A stretch of 10,202 bases of DNA from Fidelibacterota bacterium (GTDB lineage: Bacteria > Fidelibacterota > UBA2242), in contig JAFGXZ010000204.1 of the NCBI GenBank assembly GCA_016936335.1, forward strand, positions 1-10,202, read 5' to 3'. The first letter of the stretch is position 1; each line of letters begins with the position of its first letter. Below the pieces are notes generated by a model. The model worked only from the letters and a program-made list of their open reading frames with translations. It did no database searches and was not told the origin of the DNA. Made by a program: the position numbers and the translations under genes. Shown one piece after another: positions 1 through 7,775 of the stretch.

Positions 1-63
1 CACATCGCAATCGGGCATATTTTATGTGATCTTCTGGAGCAGTCTGTCTGCGATCATGAATGA
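1..63 (+). CDS. C-terminal end of a GmhA-like (SIS-family) phosphoheptose isomerase, partial
   Basis: Reading frame 1 is open from the first base to a TGA at 61-63 and encodes the last 20 residues of an upstream protein. The peptide begins HIAIGHILCDLLEQ. This resembles the C-terminal helix of phosphoheptose isomerases such as E. coli GmhA, which ends in a similar HI..IHIL..L-E pattern. That family makes sedoheptulose 7-phosphate into D-glycero-D-manno-heptose 7-phosphate for the lipopolysaccharide core, in the cytoplasm. Only the tail is visible, so no active-site residue can be checked, and another SIS-domain protein such as DiaA is possible. The stop lies 15 bases before the xerD start on the same strand, so the two are probably co-transcribed. 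Confidence 0.55.
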   Translation, partial: HIAIGHILCDLLEQSVCDHE

Positions 64-78
64 TAGGTAATTCTGTGA

Positions 79-972
79 ATGCAACATTTAGTTCAAGATT
101 TTATCAATTATCTCACTATAGAACGTAATCTTTCTGGAAATACTCTTGATGCTTACCGGAACGATCTGGACCGCTATTGCGTGTATCTTCAAGAAGAAGG
201 CGTTAAGCGTCCTGATCAGATCGATATCAATACTATCCAGAAATTTATCAATACTCTGGCGGATATTGGGCTGGTTGCCAGCAGCCTTTCCCGGAATTTT
301 TCTTCGATTCGCTCTTTTCACAAATTCCTGATGGGAGAGAATATAGTCCAAACCAATCCGGCTGAGTTGCTGCAGTCTCCCCGTTTGCCAGCCCGATTGC
401 CGAAAATACTGGATTTAAACGAAATTGAAGCGATTTTGGAAACCATAGATATTAATACAAATAAGGGTATCCGTGATCGGTCAATCATTGAAACACTCTA
501 TTCCACGGGTTTGCGTGTGTCGGAGCTGACAACCCTGGAAATGAACAGCATCTTTTTTCAGCATAATGTAATCCGGGTGATTGGGAAAGGCTCGAAAGAG
601 CGCATTGTTCCCTTTGGCGACCGGGCTAAAAAATACCTGAAAAATTACATAAGTGCCGTACGCTCGCTTCTGCTGAGATCGACGAAAAGTGGCGATATTC
701 TTTTTTTAAATATGCGGGGAACGCCACTATCCCGAATGGGAGTCTGGAAAATTATTCAGCAATATGTTAAGTTGGCGGGAATCCGAAAACAGGTTAGTCC
801 TCATGTATTTCGACACTCTTTTGCGACCCATCTACTGGAAGGCGGCGCAAACCTTCGAGCTGTCCAGGAGATGCTGGGACACTCCGATATATCGACGACG
901 CAAATTTATACACATTTGGATCGGGAATACCTGATTGAACAACATCGAACATTTCACCCGAGGTGGCAATGA
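79..972 (+). CDS. xerD: Site-specific tyrosine recombinase XerD
   Basis: A 297-residue tyrosine recombinase expected to resolve chromosome dimers at dif during cell division, normally with a XerC partner. Residues 1-~95 form the SAM-like core-binding domain and ~105-285 the catalytic domain. The six catalytic residues are all visible: R146 (STGLRVSEL), K170 (GKGSKER), H242 and R245 (HVFRH), H268 (LGHSD) and nucleophile Y277 (TTQIYTH). Their spacing matches E. coli XerD exactly, shifted by two. The GHSDISTTQIYTH stretch and the HPR near the C-terminus favour XerD over XerC. The start is fixed by an in-frame TGA at 76-78 directly before the ATG; AGGTAA at 65-70 is a plausible ribosome binding site. 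The stop overlaps the next gene's ATG (ATGA). No xerC or obvious dif site was seen in the window. Confidence 0.93.
   Translation: MQHLVQDFINYLTIERNLSGNTLDAYRNDLDRYCVYLQEEGVKRPDQIDINTIQKFINTLADIGLVASSLSRNFSSIRSFHKFLMGENIVQTNPAELLQSPRLPARLPKILDLNEIEAILETIDINTNKGIRDRSIIETLYSTGLRVSELTTLEMNSIFFQHNVIRVIGKGSKERIVPFGDRAKKYLKNYISAVRSLLLRSTKSGDILFLNMRGTPLSRMGVWKIIQQYVKLAGIRKQVSPHVFRHSFATHLLEGGANLRAVQEMLGHSDISTTQIYTHLDREYLIEQHRTFHPRWQ
960..963 (+). promoter_or_regulatory. Ribosome binding site GAGG deciding the M50 protease start
   Basis: GAGG sits five bases before the ATG at 969, inside the last codons of xerD. It directly abuts an in-frame GTG at 963, so it cannot serve that codon. The 969 ATG, which makes the classic ATGA overlap with the xerD stop, is therefore the better start for the protease gene. 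Confidence 0.55.
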
Positions 973-1604
973 ACTTGCAATATATAATTTTACTCGCACC
1001 CCCGATTTTACTAGCGCTGACCTTTCATGAATTTTCCCATGGCTGGATCGCCTATAAACTGGGTGACCCAACGGCAAAACAGGCTGGCCGGCTTTCGATG
1101 AATCCACTGGTTCATCTGGACCCAATTGGGACCCTGATGATTTTCCTGGTGCGGTTCGGCTGGGCGAAACCAGTGCCGGTCAACCCGCGCTATTTCAAAG
1201 AACCCAAACGAGATATGCTGCTGGTTTCCATTGCCGGTCCGGGAGCTAATATGCTCTTGGCATTTGCCAGTGGATTATTGTTACGGACATTCCATGCAGG
1301 CAGTTTTAATTTTTTACCGGAGAATATACTGCAACCGATCTACATCATGATTAAATTCAGTTTACAGATCAACCTGGCCCTGGCGATTTTTAATTTACTG
1401 CCAGTTCCACCATTAGATGGGTCGAAGATATTGTATGGAATATTACCACCACAATATGAATATATTTATGAATATCTTGAGCGTTACGGGCCCTTTGTCC
1501 TGATGGGGTTGATCCTGTTTGGAATGTTGACCCGGATCTCAATTCTTGGTGCATTTATTTATCCCTTCGTAAATTTCTTTTCAAGATTATTTGGGGGTGC
1601 ATAA
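969..1604 (+). CDS. Site-2-type intramembrane metalloprotease, M50 family
   Basis: A 211-residue polytopic membrane protein of the small site-2 protease type (YwhC/SpoIVFB-like, no PDZ domain). It would cut target proteins within or near the membrane using zinc. The metal site is visible: H20-E21-F-S-H24 (HExxH) in the first transmembrane helix, and the third ligand motif NLLPVPPLDG with D150 in a later helix. The NPLVHLDPIG stretch around 46-55 is also typical. At least four hydrophobic spans are seen (about 5-25, 86-106, 125-147 and 174-196). An upstream in-frame GTG at 963 would add two residues, but the ATG at 969 has the better-placed GAGG. The gene is coupled to xerD by a 4-base overlap, and its stop overlaps the next start by one base (TAATG). 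Substrate unknown. Confidence 0.88.
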   Translation: MNLQYIILLAPPILLALTFHEFSHGWIAYKLGDPTAKQAGRLSMNPLVHLDPIGTLMIFLVRFGWAKPVPVNPRYFKEPKRDMLLVSIAGPGANMLLAFASGLLLRTFHAGSFNFLPENILQPIYIMIKFSLQINLALAIFNLLPVPPLDGSKILYGILPPQYEYIYEYLERYGPFVLMGLILFGMLTRISILGAFIYPFVNFFSRLFGGA

Positions 1605-1789
1605 TGGTTCGCTATCAAAAACGTGTTTTTTCCATTGGCCAAAAAAATCCCGATAGTGATGGAAAACGAATTCATTTTCAACGCTTGCACCATAATCCAA
1701 AGAAACTGATCCGCCGTTCTTTCTGGTGGCTGTTGGTACTTCTGTTTGTGGTTCTCTTTTTATTGTTATATTTGAATGGTATTCGTTAA
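1604..1789 (+). CDS. Small basic single-pass membrane protein, function unknown
   Basis: A 61-residue protein I do not recognise. Residues 1-38 are hydrophilic and strongly basic, rich in Lys, Arg and His. Residues ~40-57 form one very hydrophobic span (WWLLVLLFVVLFLLLYL), and only about four residues follow. By the positive-inside rule the N-terminus should be cytoplasmic. There is no signal-peptidase site and no coiled coil after the span, which argues against FtsL/DivIC-type division proteins. It looks real rather than spurious: its ATG overlaps the protease stop by one base (TAATG), GGGGGTG at 1593-1599 is a good ribosome binding site, and it fills the space to the next gene. The coupling to an intramembrane protease and the N-in topology would suit a substrate or partner of that protease, but this is inference only. 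Confidence 0.7.
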   Translation: MVRYQKRVFSIGQKNPDSDGKRIHFQRLHHNPKKLIRRSFWWLLVLLFVVLFLLLYLNGIR

Positions 1790-1810
1790 TACTTGAATGG
1801 AGAGTAATTC

Positions 1811-3490
1811 ATGCCAGAGATAATCGAATGTATTCCGAATTTCAGTGAAGGTCGTGATCTGAACGTGATCAAGGCCATTGCCGATGCTATCGAATCAATT
1901 GATGGAGTGAAATTGCTGGATGTCGATCCCGGTGCAGACACCAACCGTACTGTTGTGACCTTTATCGGAACCAAGCAGGGGATCCTGAAGGGTGCGTTTG
2001 CCAGGATTGCCAAAGCGGCCGAGCTGATCGATATGCGCAAACACAGCGGTGCCCATGCCCGTCTGGGTGCAACGGATGTCTGTCCGCTGGTGCCAATTTC
2101 CGGAATTACCGAAGAAGAATGCATTCAATTATCTCACGAATTGGCAAAAAAGGTGGCGGATGAACTAAACATTCCAATTTATCTCTATGAAAAATCAGCC
2201 CGAAAAGAGGATCGTCGGAATTTAGCAACAATCCGCTCCGGTGAATATGAAGGACTCGCTGATAAACTGAAAGATCCAAACTGGCAGCCCGATTATGGAA
2301 ATGCTGAGTTCAATCCCAAATCCGGAGCGACCGTGATGGGAGTTCGTGAATTTCTGATAGCCTACAATGTCAATCTGAATACCACAGATCGGAAACTGGC
2401 CAGCGAAATTGCCCTTACAATTCGGGAAAAAGGACGGGCAAAACGGGATAAAAACGGATCGATACTTTATGGTGAAAATGGTATTGCATTAAACCAGCCC
2501 GGTTTGCTGAAAGAAACCAAAGCAGTAGGCTGGTATATTGATGAGTATAAAATGGCCCAGGTGTCGATTAACCTGACCAATTATAAAATCACACCGCCTC
2601 ATATAGTTTTTGAAGAGATCCGAAAATTAGCAAATAAGATGGGACTGCGGGTGACAGGTTCGGAAATTGTCGGTCTGATTCCCCTGGAAGCCATGCTAAT
2701 GGCGGGGAATTACTTTCTGGAGTCCCAGGGAAAATGCCGGGGTATTCCCGAAGAATCAATAATCCGCACAGCAATCCAGTCGCTAGGCCTGAATGATGTA
2801 TCTGAATTCGATCCCCGGAAAAAGATCATTGAGTATCAATTTATAGAATTTGAAAAGTCCCTGGTGGAAATGACAACTCGTGAATTTGCCGACGAACTTT
2901 CTTCGGATTCTCCCGCACCGGGAGGCGGTAGTGTGGCCGCGCTGAGCGGTTCACTGGCCGCCAGTCTGACAGCAATGGTTGCTAACCTGACCCATGGTAA
3001 AAAGGGCTATGAACGTTATAATAAACAGATGAATGATGTGGCCGTTCAGTCTCAGAAATTGAAAGATGCACTTTTGCGCCTGGTGGATCTTGATACCGTT
3101 GCTTTCAATGCGCTCATGGACTGTTTTCGTTTGCCAAAAAAGACCGACGAGGACAAAGCAAAACGAAGTGCTGCCATACAGAATGCGACGAAAAATGCCG
3201 CGAATGTTCCCCTGCAGGTTATGGAAACCAGTTTGAAACTGTTGGATTTGACGGAAATCGTATCAAAGTACGGGAATAAAAATTCGATCAGTGATGCCGG
3301 GGTAGCAGCGCTTTCGGCGGATACCGCTATCAATGGTGCCGGTCTGAATGTCCTGATCAATTTGGCCGGGATTGAGGATCGGGAATATATCGTATCAATG
3401 AAGATGAAGGTTAGCCAAATAAAAAGTGATGGTCAGCGTATCGTCCGGAGAATCATGAACCGGGTGGAAAAAACAATCACCGAAATGTAA
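1811..3490 (+). CDS. ftcD: Bifunctional glutamate formimidoyltransferase / formimidoyl-THF cyclodeaminase
   Basis: A 559-residue cytoplasmic enzyme that moves the formimino group from N-formimino-L-glutamate to tetrahydrofolate and then cyclises the product to 5,10-methenyl-THF with release of ammonia. This links histidine breakdown to the one-carbon pool. It is colinear over its full length with mammalian FTCD (about 540 residues). Residues 1-~180 are the N-terminal transferase subdomain, with CIPNFSEGRD near the start and the catalytic histidine H82 in HSGAHARLGATDVCP. Residues ~181-330 are the second transferase subdomain (GWYIDE, LVGLIPLEA-like IVGLIPLEA). Residues ~350-555 are the cyclodeaminase domain with the glycine-rich SPAPGGGSVAA at 367-377. 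GGAGAG at 1799-1804 lies six bases before the ATG. No other hut genes are in view, which is unusual for a gene of this pathway. Both activities look intact. Confidence 0.93.
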   Translation: MPEIIECIPNFSEGRDLNVIKAIADAIESIDGVKLLDVDPGADTNRTVVTFIGTKQGILKGAFARIAKAAELIDMRKHSGAHARLGATDVCPLVPISGITEEECIQLSHELAKKVADELNIPIYLYEKSARKEDRRNLATIRSGEYEGLADKLKDPNWQPDYGNAEFNPKSGATVMGVREFLIAYNVNLNTTDRKLASEIALTIREKGRAKRDKNGSILYGENGIALNQPGLLKETKAVGWYIDEYKMAQVSINLTNYKITPPHIVFEEIRKLANKMGLRVTGSEIVGLIPLEAMLMAGNYFLESQGKCRGIPEESIIRTAIQSLGLNDVSEFDPRKKIIEYQFIEFEKSLVEMTTREFADELSSDSPAPGGGSVAALSGSLAASLTAMVANLTHGKKGYERYNKQMNDVAVQSQKLKDALLRLVDLDTVAFNALMDCFRLPKKTDEDKAKRSAAIQNATKNAANVPLQVMETSLKLLDLTEIVSKYGNKNSISDAGVAALSADTAINGAGLNVLINLAGIEDREYIVSMKMKVSQIKSDGQRIVRRIMNRVEKTITEM

Positions 3491-3493
3491 TGT

Positions 3494-5335
3494 ATGTCGA
3501 AAATTAAAATCCTGTCTGATCAGCTTACCAATAAAATCGCCGCCGGCGAGGTTGTCCAGCGACCGGCGTCTATCGTCAAAGAACTTGTTGAAAACAGTCT
3601 CGATGCCGGTGCCAGCGAAATCACGATTGTGATAAAAAGCGGTGGTAAGTCACTCTGCCAGGTCATTGATAACGGTGATGGCATGGGCAAAGACGACCTG
3701 CTGCTTGCCTTTGAGCGCTATGCGACCAGTAAAATTGCCACGTCGGAAGACCTGATGGCGATACGTACATTGGGTTTCCGCGGGGAAGCACTGGCGAGCA
3801 TTGCCGCAGTGGCGATTGTCAATGCCATCAGTACCGAAAAAATTGCTGAAAGCGGTTTTGAACTTCGGATTGAAGGTGGCAGTTTCCGGGAAATCAAACC
3901 GATTGCGGCCATCCCGGGCACAAATATTTCGATTAAAAACCTGTTTTTTAATATTCCGGCACGGCGAAAATTTCTGAAAAGCAGCGATGTGGAATTTCGT
4001 CACATTATTGAAATAGTCCGCAAGTTTTCCATGATCCATCCGCAGGTACAATTTACATTGATTCATAATGATAAAGATGTATTCCGTCTGCGCCCGGAGA
4101 AGCAGATCGATCGAATCGTCAATCTGTATTCCAGTGAATACCGGAATAATTTAATCCGGGTTGATGAGGCCAGAACAGGAATGACGCTGAGCGGTTATAT
4201 CGGGAACCTGAATCTGGTTCGGGCACGTCATGGTGATCAGTACCTGTTTGTCAATAAGCGTTTTATCAGTGACCGGCTGATGAATCACGCGATTGCTTCA
4301 GCCTACTCAAATCTCATTAGCCGTGGCGAATATCCCTTTTATTGCCTGCATTTGGAACTGGATCCGGCCGCCGTGGATGTAAATGTTCATCCTACTAAAA
4401 TGGAGGTGAAATTTCAGGAACAAAACACTGTTTACCGGTTTCTGGAGGACAGCGTTAAATCGGGATTAAAAGAAATTATGGACGTGATTCCGGATTTGAC
4501 CCGCTTTGCTCCCGAACATTATTACGCACCCTTACCGGTTGACCGGATGAGGCCGTCTGATCCGGAAAAAGCGAGTCCGGGAAACGATATGATTGAAGCA
4601 CAATTTTCTTCAGGCAATCGCGATTTTCAAAGTTTTCCCCAGACAGATCCGGAAAACCAGACCGAAATACCACTACATTTTTCCCAGCGAAGACCGGGCG
4701 GACAATGGACTGAGCGGGCACGACGTTTTGTGGAACAGGGATTACCCGAATCACGGGTTGATTACCGTACTGATGTTCCGCTTTATCAATTACATAACAA
4801 ATACATTATTACACAGGTCAAATCCGGCCTGGTAATCATCGATCAGCACGTTGCCCACGAGCGTATTCTATATGATAATGCAATGAAAGCAATGTCCGAA
4901 CAGCCCTGGAAGGGGCAGCAACTCCTGTTTCCCCAGATTGTTGAATTGTCGGTGATGGAATTCTCAATGCTGTTGGATGTCATTCCCTTTTTAGAAAAAA
5001 TTGGGTTTAGTCTGCGGGAATTCGGAAAAAACACGATCGCCCTGGAAGCCGTTCCGGCAGGCATGGCCTGGGGAAATGAATCCACAATTATCAAAGAGAT
5101 CCTGGATCACTATCACGAATTCGGGACCAAGGACACCAGTATCCAATCCAAAGTAGCAGCATCCTATTCCTGTAAAGCCGCAATAAAATCCGGGGATAAG
5201 TTAACGGAAGAGGAGATGCATAATCTTGTTGATAATCTTTTTGCCACTCAAAATCCCTACTTCTGTCCCCATGGCCGCCCGATCATTATCAATTTGACCC
5301 TGAAAGAACTGGACAAACGGTTTGAAAGGGTTTAG
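3494..5335 (+). CDS. mutL: DNA mismatch repair protein MutL, endonuclease type
   Basis: A 613-residue mismatch-repair protein that couples MutS mismatch recognition to strand removal. The N-terminal GHKL ATPase domain (1-~330) carries KELVENSLDAGA with E30 and N34, DNGDGMG with D59, and TLGFRGEAL at 92-100. A variable, low-conservation linker spans ~335-425. The C-terminal dimerisation domain has the metal-dependent endonuclease motifs: D450-Q-H452 with E456, SCKAAIKSGD (559-568) and FCPHGRP (590-596). This marks a nicking MutL, as in bacteria lacking MutH. The consensus DQHA(X)2E(X)4E reads here with V453 for Ala and D461 for the last Glu, while the main metal ligands remain. The gene starts three bases after ftcD with no clear Shine-Dalgarno sequence, so it may rely on translational coupling. 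It is followed by miaA, a conserved pairing. Confidence 0.95.
   Translation: MSKIKILSDQLTNKIAAGEVVQRPASIVKELVENSLDAGASEITIVIKSGGKSLCQVIDNGDGMGKDDLLLAFERYATSKIATSEDLMAIRTLGFRGEALASIAAVAIVNAISTEKIAESGFELRIEGGSFREIKPIAAIPGTNISIKNLFFNIPARRKFLKSSDVEFRHIIEIVRKFSMIHPQVQFTLIHNDKDVFRLRPEKQIDRIVNLYSSEYRNNLIRVDEARTGMTLSGYIGNLNLVRARHGDQYLFVNKRFISDRLMNHAIASAYSNLISRGEYPFYCLHLELDPAAVDVNVHPTKMEVKFQEQNTVYRFLEDSVKSGLKEIMDVIPDLTRFAPEHYYAPLPVDRMRPSDPEKASPGNDMIEAQFSSGNRDFQSFPQTDPENQTEIPLHFSQRRPGGQWTERARRFVEQGLPESRVDYRTDVPLYQLHNKYIITQVKSGLVIIDQHVAHERILYDNAMKAMSEQPWKGQQLLFPQIVELSVMEFSMLLDVIPFLEKIGFSLREFGKNTIALEAVPAGMAWGNESTIIKEILDHYHEFGTKDTSIQSKVAASYSCKAAIKSGDKLTEEEMHNLVDNLFATQNPYFCPHGRPIIINLTLKELDKRFERV
5324..5330 (+). 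promoter_or_regulatory. Ribosome binding site supporting the TTG start of miaA
   Basis: GAAAGGG ends eight bases before the TTG at 5339. No ATG, GTG or TTG lies in frame between that TTG and the P-loop codons, and a frame-matched start further upstream would run into mutL. The site therefore supports the unusual TTG start. Confidence 0.45.
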
Positions 5336-5338
5336 ATA

Positions 5339-6298
5339 TTGGCTGGTGATGCAAAATATGATTCGAAACAATCTCAGCCAATCATTCCTTTTATAGTAGG
5401 TCCTACTGCTGTCGGGAAAACCGCAACCGCCATTGAATTAGCCAAACTTTTGGATGGCGAGATAATATCCATTGATTCCCGCCAGGTTTATAAGGGATTG
5501 GATGTTGGCACGGCCAAACCAACATTGCGGCAGCAAAAAGAAATTTCCCATCATTTAATTGATATTCTGAAACCAACCGAACAGATCAGTGCCGGTAGTT
5601 ACCGGGAAATGGCTCTGGCTGCTGTTGCGGAAATCCAGTCTCGTGGTAAATTGCCAATCTTTGTCGGCGGTAGCGGTATGTATGTTAAAGCCGTTGTGCA
5701 GGGGATTTTCCAGGAAAGTCTAACAGATAAATCAGTCCGGGAACGTCTTAAATCAGAACTGGAAAGAAAAGGGATTGCAGAACTTTATAACCGGTTAATT
5801 GATATTGATCCGGAACTGGCGGTCAAAATCCACTTAAATGACGCTAAGCGAATAACCAGGGCCTTGGAAATCTATGAAATTACCGGTAAGCCACCGAGTG
5901 AGCATTATAAAAAACAGGAAACTGAATCACCTTTTCCGAACAGGATTTTCGTTTTAACAATGGAACGAAAAAATCTGTATCAGCGGATCAATGAACGGGT
6001 AGATCAAATGATCCGGGATGGATTGGTTGCTGAAGTTCAGGCCTTGCTGGACTCCGGTTTGCGGAAAAACCTGGACTCATTATTGACCCTGGGATATCGG
6101 GAAGTGATCGGTTACCTCGACGGTGATTGCAGTCATGATGAGATGATCGAGAACATTAAATTGAATACACGCCACTATGCCAAGCGCCAGCTGACCTGGT
6201 TCCGGAATCAGTTGGAAGCGATATGGATAGCTATAAATTCACAAACTACGATTTCTAATATTACAGGACAAATTATTGAAAGTCTCCGAACTGACTAA
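5339..6298 (+). CDS. miaA: tRNA dimethylallyltransferase MiaA
   Basis: A 319-residue cytoplasmic enzyme that transfers the dimethylallyl group of DMAPP to N6 of A37 in tRNAs reading UNN codons, the first step toward ms2i6A. The P-loop GPTAVGKT is at 21-28. Further family motifs follow: DSRQVYKGLDVGTAKP at 46-61 (catalytic and tRNA-contacting region), VGGSGMYVKA at 109-118, DAKRITRALEI at 168-178, LGYREVIGYL at 251-260 and the C-terminal NTRHYAKRQLTWFRNQ. The length is typical of the family. The start is a TTG three bases after the mutL stop; it gives a roughly 14-residue polar extension before the first beta strand, longer than usual. The mutL-miaA order is also found in E. coli, but hfq does not follow here. 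Confidence 0.95.
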   Translation: MAGDAKYDSKQSQPIIPFIVGPTAVGKTATAIELAKLLDGEIISIDSRQVYKGLDVGTAKPTLRQQKEISHHLIDILKPTEQISAGSYREMALAAVAEIQSRGKLPIFVGGSGMYVKAVVQGIFQESLTDKSVRERLKSELERKGIAELYNRLIDIDPELAVKIHLNDAKRITRALEIYEITGKPPSEHYKKQETESPFPNRIFVLTMERKNLYQRINERVDQMIRDGLVAEVQALLDSGLRKNLDSLLTLGYREVIGYLDGDCSHDEMIENIKLNTRHYAKRQLTWFRNQLEAIWIAINSQTTISNITGQIIESLRTD

Positions 6299-6320
6299 CG
6301 ATATTCAGTGAAAGCATTAT

Positions 6321-7769
6321 ATGCTGTTTAACTCATTCCAGTTTCTGATATTTTTTCCTATTGTTGTCATAATCTATTTCGCGATTCCCCATAAATTTCG
6401 CTGGATCTTATTACTGGCAGCCAGCTACTATTTTTATATGTGCTGGAAGGCAGAATATCTTTTACTGATCATTATTTCAACCATGATTGATTATTACGCC
6501 GGATTGAAAATGAGTAAGACTGCGGATAAAGAGAAGCGGCGGATTTACCTGATACTGAGTCTTGTTGTCAATCTTGGACTGCTGTTTTCCTTTAAATATT
6601 TTAATTTTGTCAATGAATCACTGCGGCAGGCTTTTCAGCATTTTAACATTCTCTACAATGTTCCATCACTGAAGGTGCTTTTGCCGGTGGGAATCAGTTT
6701 CTACACGTTCCAGACCTTGAGTTATACCATCGATGTCTATCGCGGTGAACGGGAACCGGAACGGCATCTGGGGATTTTTGCTCTGTATGTGGCGTTTTTC
6801 CCGCAGCTGGTCGCCGGACCGATTGAGCGTTCTACCCGTTTGCTGCCCCAGTTTTTTGAAAAAATGGAGTTCGATTACCAGCGGGTCAAAGACGGACTAT
6901 TACTGATGGCCTGGGGATTTTTCAAAAAAGTAGTGATCGCTGACTGGTTAGCGATTTTTGTGAACCAGGTATATAATAATCCTGAATTTTATCCCGGTTT
7001 GCCAAGTATTGTAGCGACATATTTCTTTGCGTTTCAGATTTATTGTGATTTTTCCGGTTATTCCGACATCGCTATTGGCGCCGCACAGGTAATGGGTTAT
7101 CGGTTGATGCTGAATTTTCGGCGTCCCTATTTTTCAAAATCCATCGGTGAATTCTGGAAACGCTGGCATATTTCACTGTCCAGCTGGTTTCGGGATTATC
7201 TCTATATTCCGCTCGGTGGAAATCGTGTAAAACGGGCGCGGGTGTATCTGAATATCTTCGTTGTTTTTCTGATTAGTGGATTCTGGCATGGTGCGAACTG
7301 GACATTTATTATCTGGGGCGGATTACACGGAGCATACCTGCTGATTTCCCGTTGGACAGCTCGATGGCGCGATAAACTTCATCATATTCTGGGACTGGTG
7401 AAAACGCCCAACATTCACCGATTTATCAAAATAGTAATCACCTTTCACCTGGTGCTGTTTTCATGGGTATTTTTCCGTGCGAATAAAGTCAGCGATGCTT
7501 TTGTGATCATCAGAAACCTTTTCAGCTCGTTTGATGTCTCGCCACTATTCTCCGTTAGCGGATTTACCAGACAACATTTCGCTTTGTCCATAATGTCGAT
7601 TATTATTTTAATTGCCGTGGAATTATTTCAGCGCGGTCATAATATCCGTCAATGGTTGAGTGCCAGGCCAATAATCGTTCGCTGGATTATTTATTACGGT
7701 TTGATCATGTTTATATTACTATTGGGTGCTTATGACAATGCGAATGAGTTTATCTATTTTCAGTTTTAA
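6321..7769 (+). CDS. MBOAT-family membrane O-acyltransferase (AlgI/DltB-like)
   Basis: A 482-residue polytopic membrane protein of the MBOAT family, in the branch that includes AlgI, DltB and PatA and moves acyl groups (often acetyl) across the membrane for attachment to extracytoplasmic glycans. Signature stretches are LPVGISFYTFQTLSYTIDVY (121-140), FFPQLVAGPIER (159-170), YCDFSGYSDIAIG (241-253), FWKRWHISLSSWFRDYLYIP (278-297, with H283) and SGFWHGANWTFIIWGGLHG (319-337), where H323 is the conserved catalytic histidine. About ten or more hydrophobic segments run along the chain. The ATG at 6321 lies 22 bases after miaA with only a weak purine-rich stretch before it (6307-6314). The next gene, six bases on, encodes an SGNH-like protein, the usual partner of such transporters. 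The polymer modified cannot be told from this window; no polymerase genes are adjacent. Confidence 0.92.
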   Translation: MLFNSFQFLIFFPIVVIIYFAIPHKFRWILLLAASYYFYMCWKAEYLLLIIISTMIDYYAGLKMSKTADKEKRRIYLILSLVVNLGLLFSFKYFNFVNESLRQAFQHFNILYNVPSLKVLLPVGISFYTFQTLSYTIDVYRGEREPERHLGIFALYVAFFPQLVAGPIERSTRLLPQFFEKMEFDYQRVKDGLLLMAWGFFKKVVIADWLAIFVNQVYNNPEFYPGLPSIVATYFFAFQIYCDFSGYSDIAIGAAQVMGYRLMLNFRRPYFSKSIGEFWKRWHISLSSWFRDYLYIPLGGNRVKRARVYLNIFVVFLISGFWHGANWTFIIWGGLHGAYLLISRWTARWRDKLHHILGLVKTPNIHRFIKIVITFHLVLFSWVFFRANKVSDAFVIIRNLFSSFDVSPLFSVSGFTRQHFALSIMSIIILIAVELFQRGHNIRQWLSARPIIVRWIIYYGLIMFILLLGAYDNANEFIYFQF

Positions 7770-7775
7770 ATCTTT

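Noticed and set aside
701..707. Run of seven T residues inside xerD as a possible slippage site or terminator
   Set aside because: The XerD frame reads through to all downstream catalytic residues and no hairpin precedes the run.
963..968. GTG at 963 as the start of the M50 protease
   Set aside because: It directly follows and partly forms the GAGG-rich binding site, whereas the ATG at 969 has proper spacing and the typical ATGA overlap.
1786..2128. Two antisense open frames opposite the start of ftcD
   Set aside because: Both overlap strongly conserved FtcD codons and encode no recognisable protein.
3490..3507. ATG at 3490 overlapping the ftcD stop (TAATG) as an alternative mutL start
   Set aside because: That frame reaches a TAA after five codons; the ATG at 3494 leads into the conserved MutL N-terminus.
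3650..4066. Antisense open frame of 138 codons inside mutL
   Set aside because: It lies wholly opposite a clear mutL coding region and its product shows no recognisable motif; it is a shadow of the coding frame.
4593..4835. Alternative plus-strand frame of 80 codons inside the mutL linker
   Set aside because: The mutL frame continues intact through the linker to conserved C-terminal motifs, so there is no frameshift to explain and no domain in the alternative frame.
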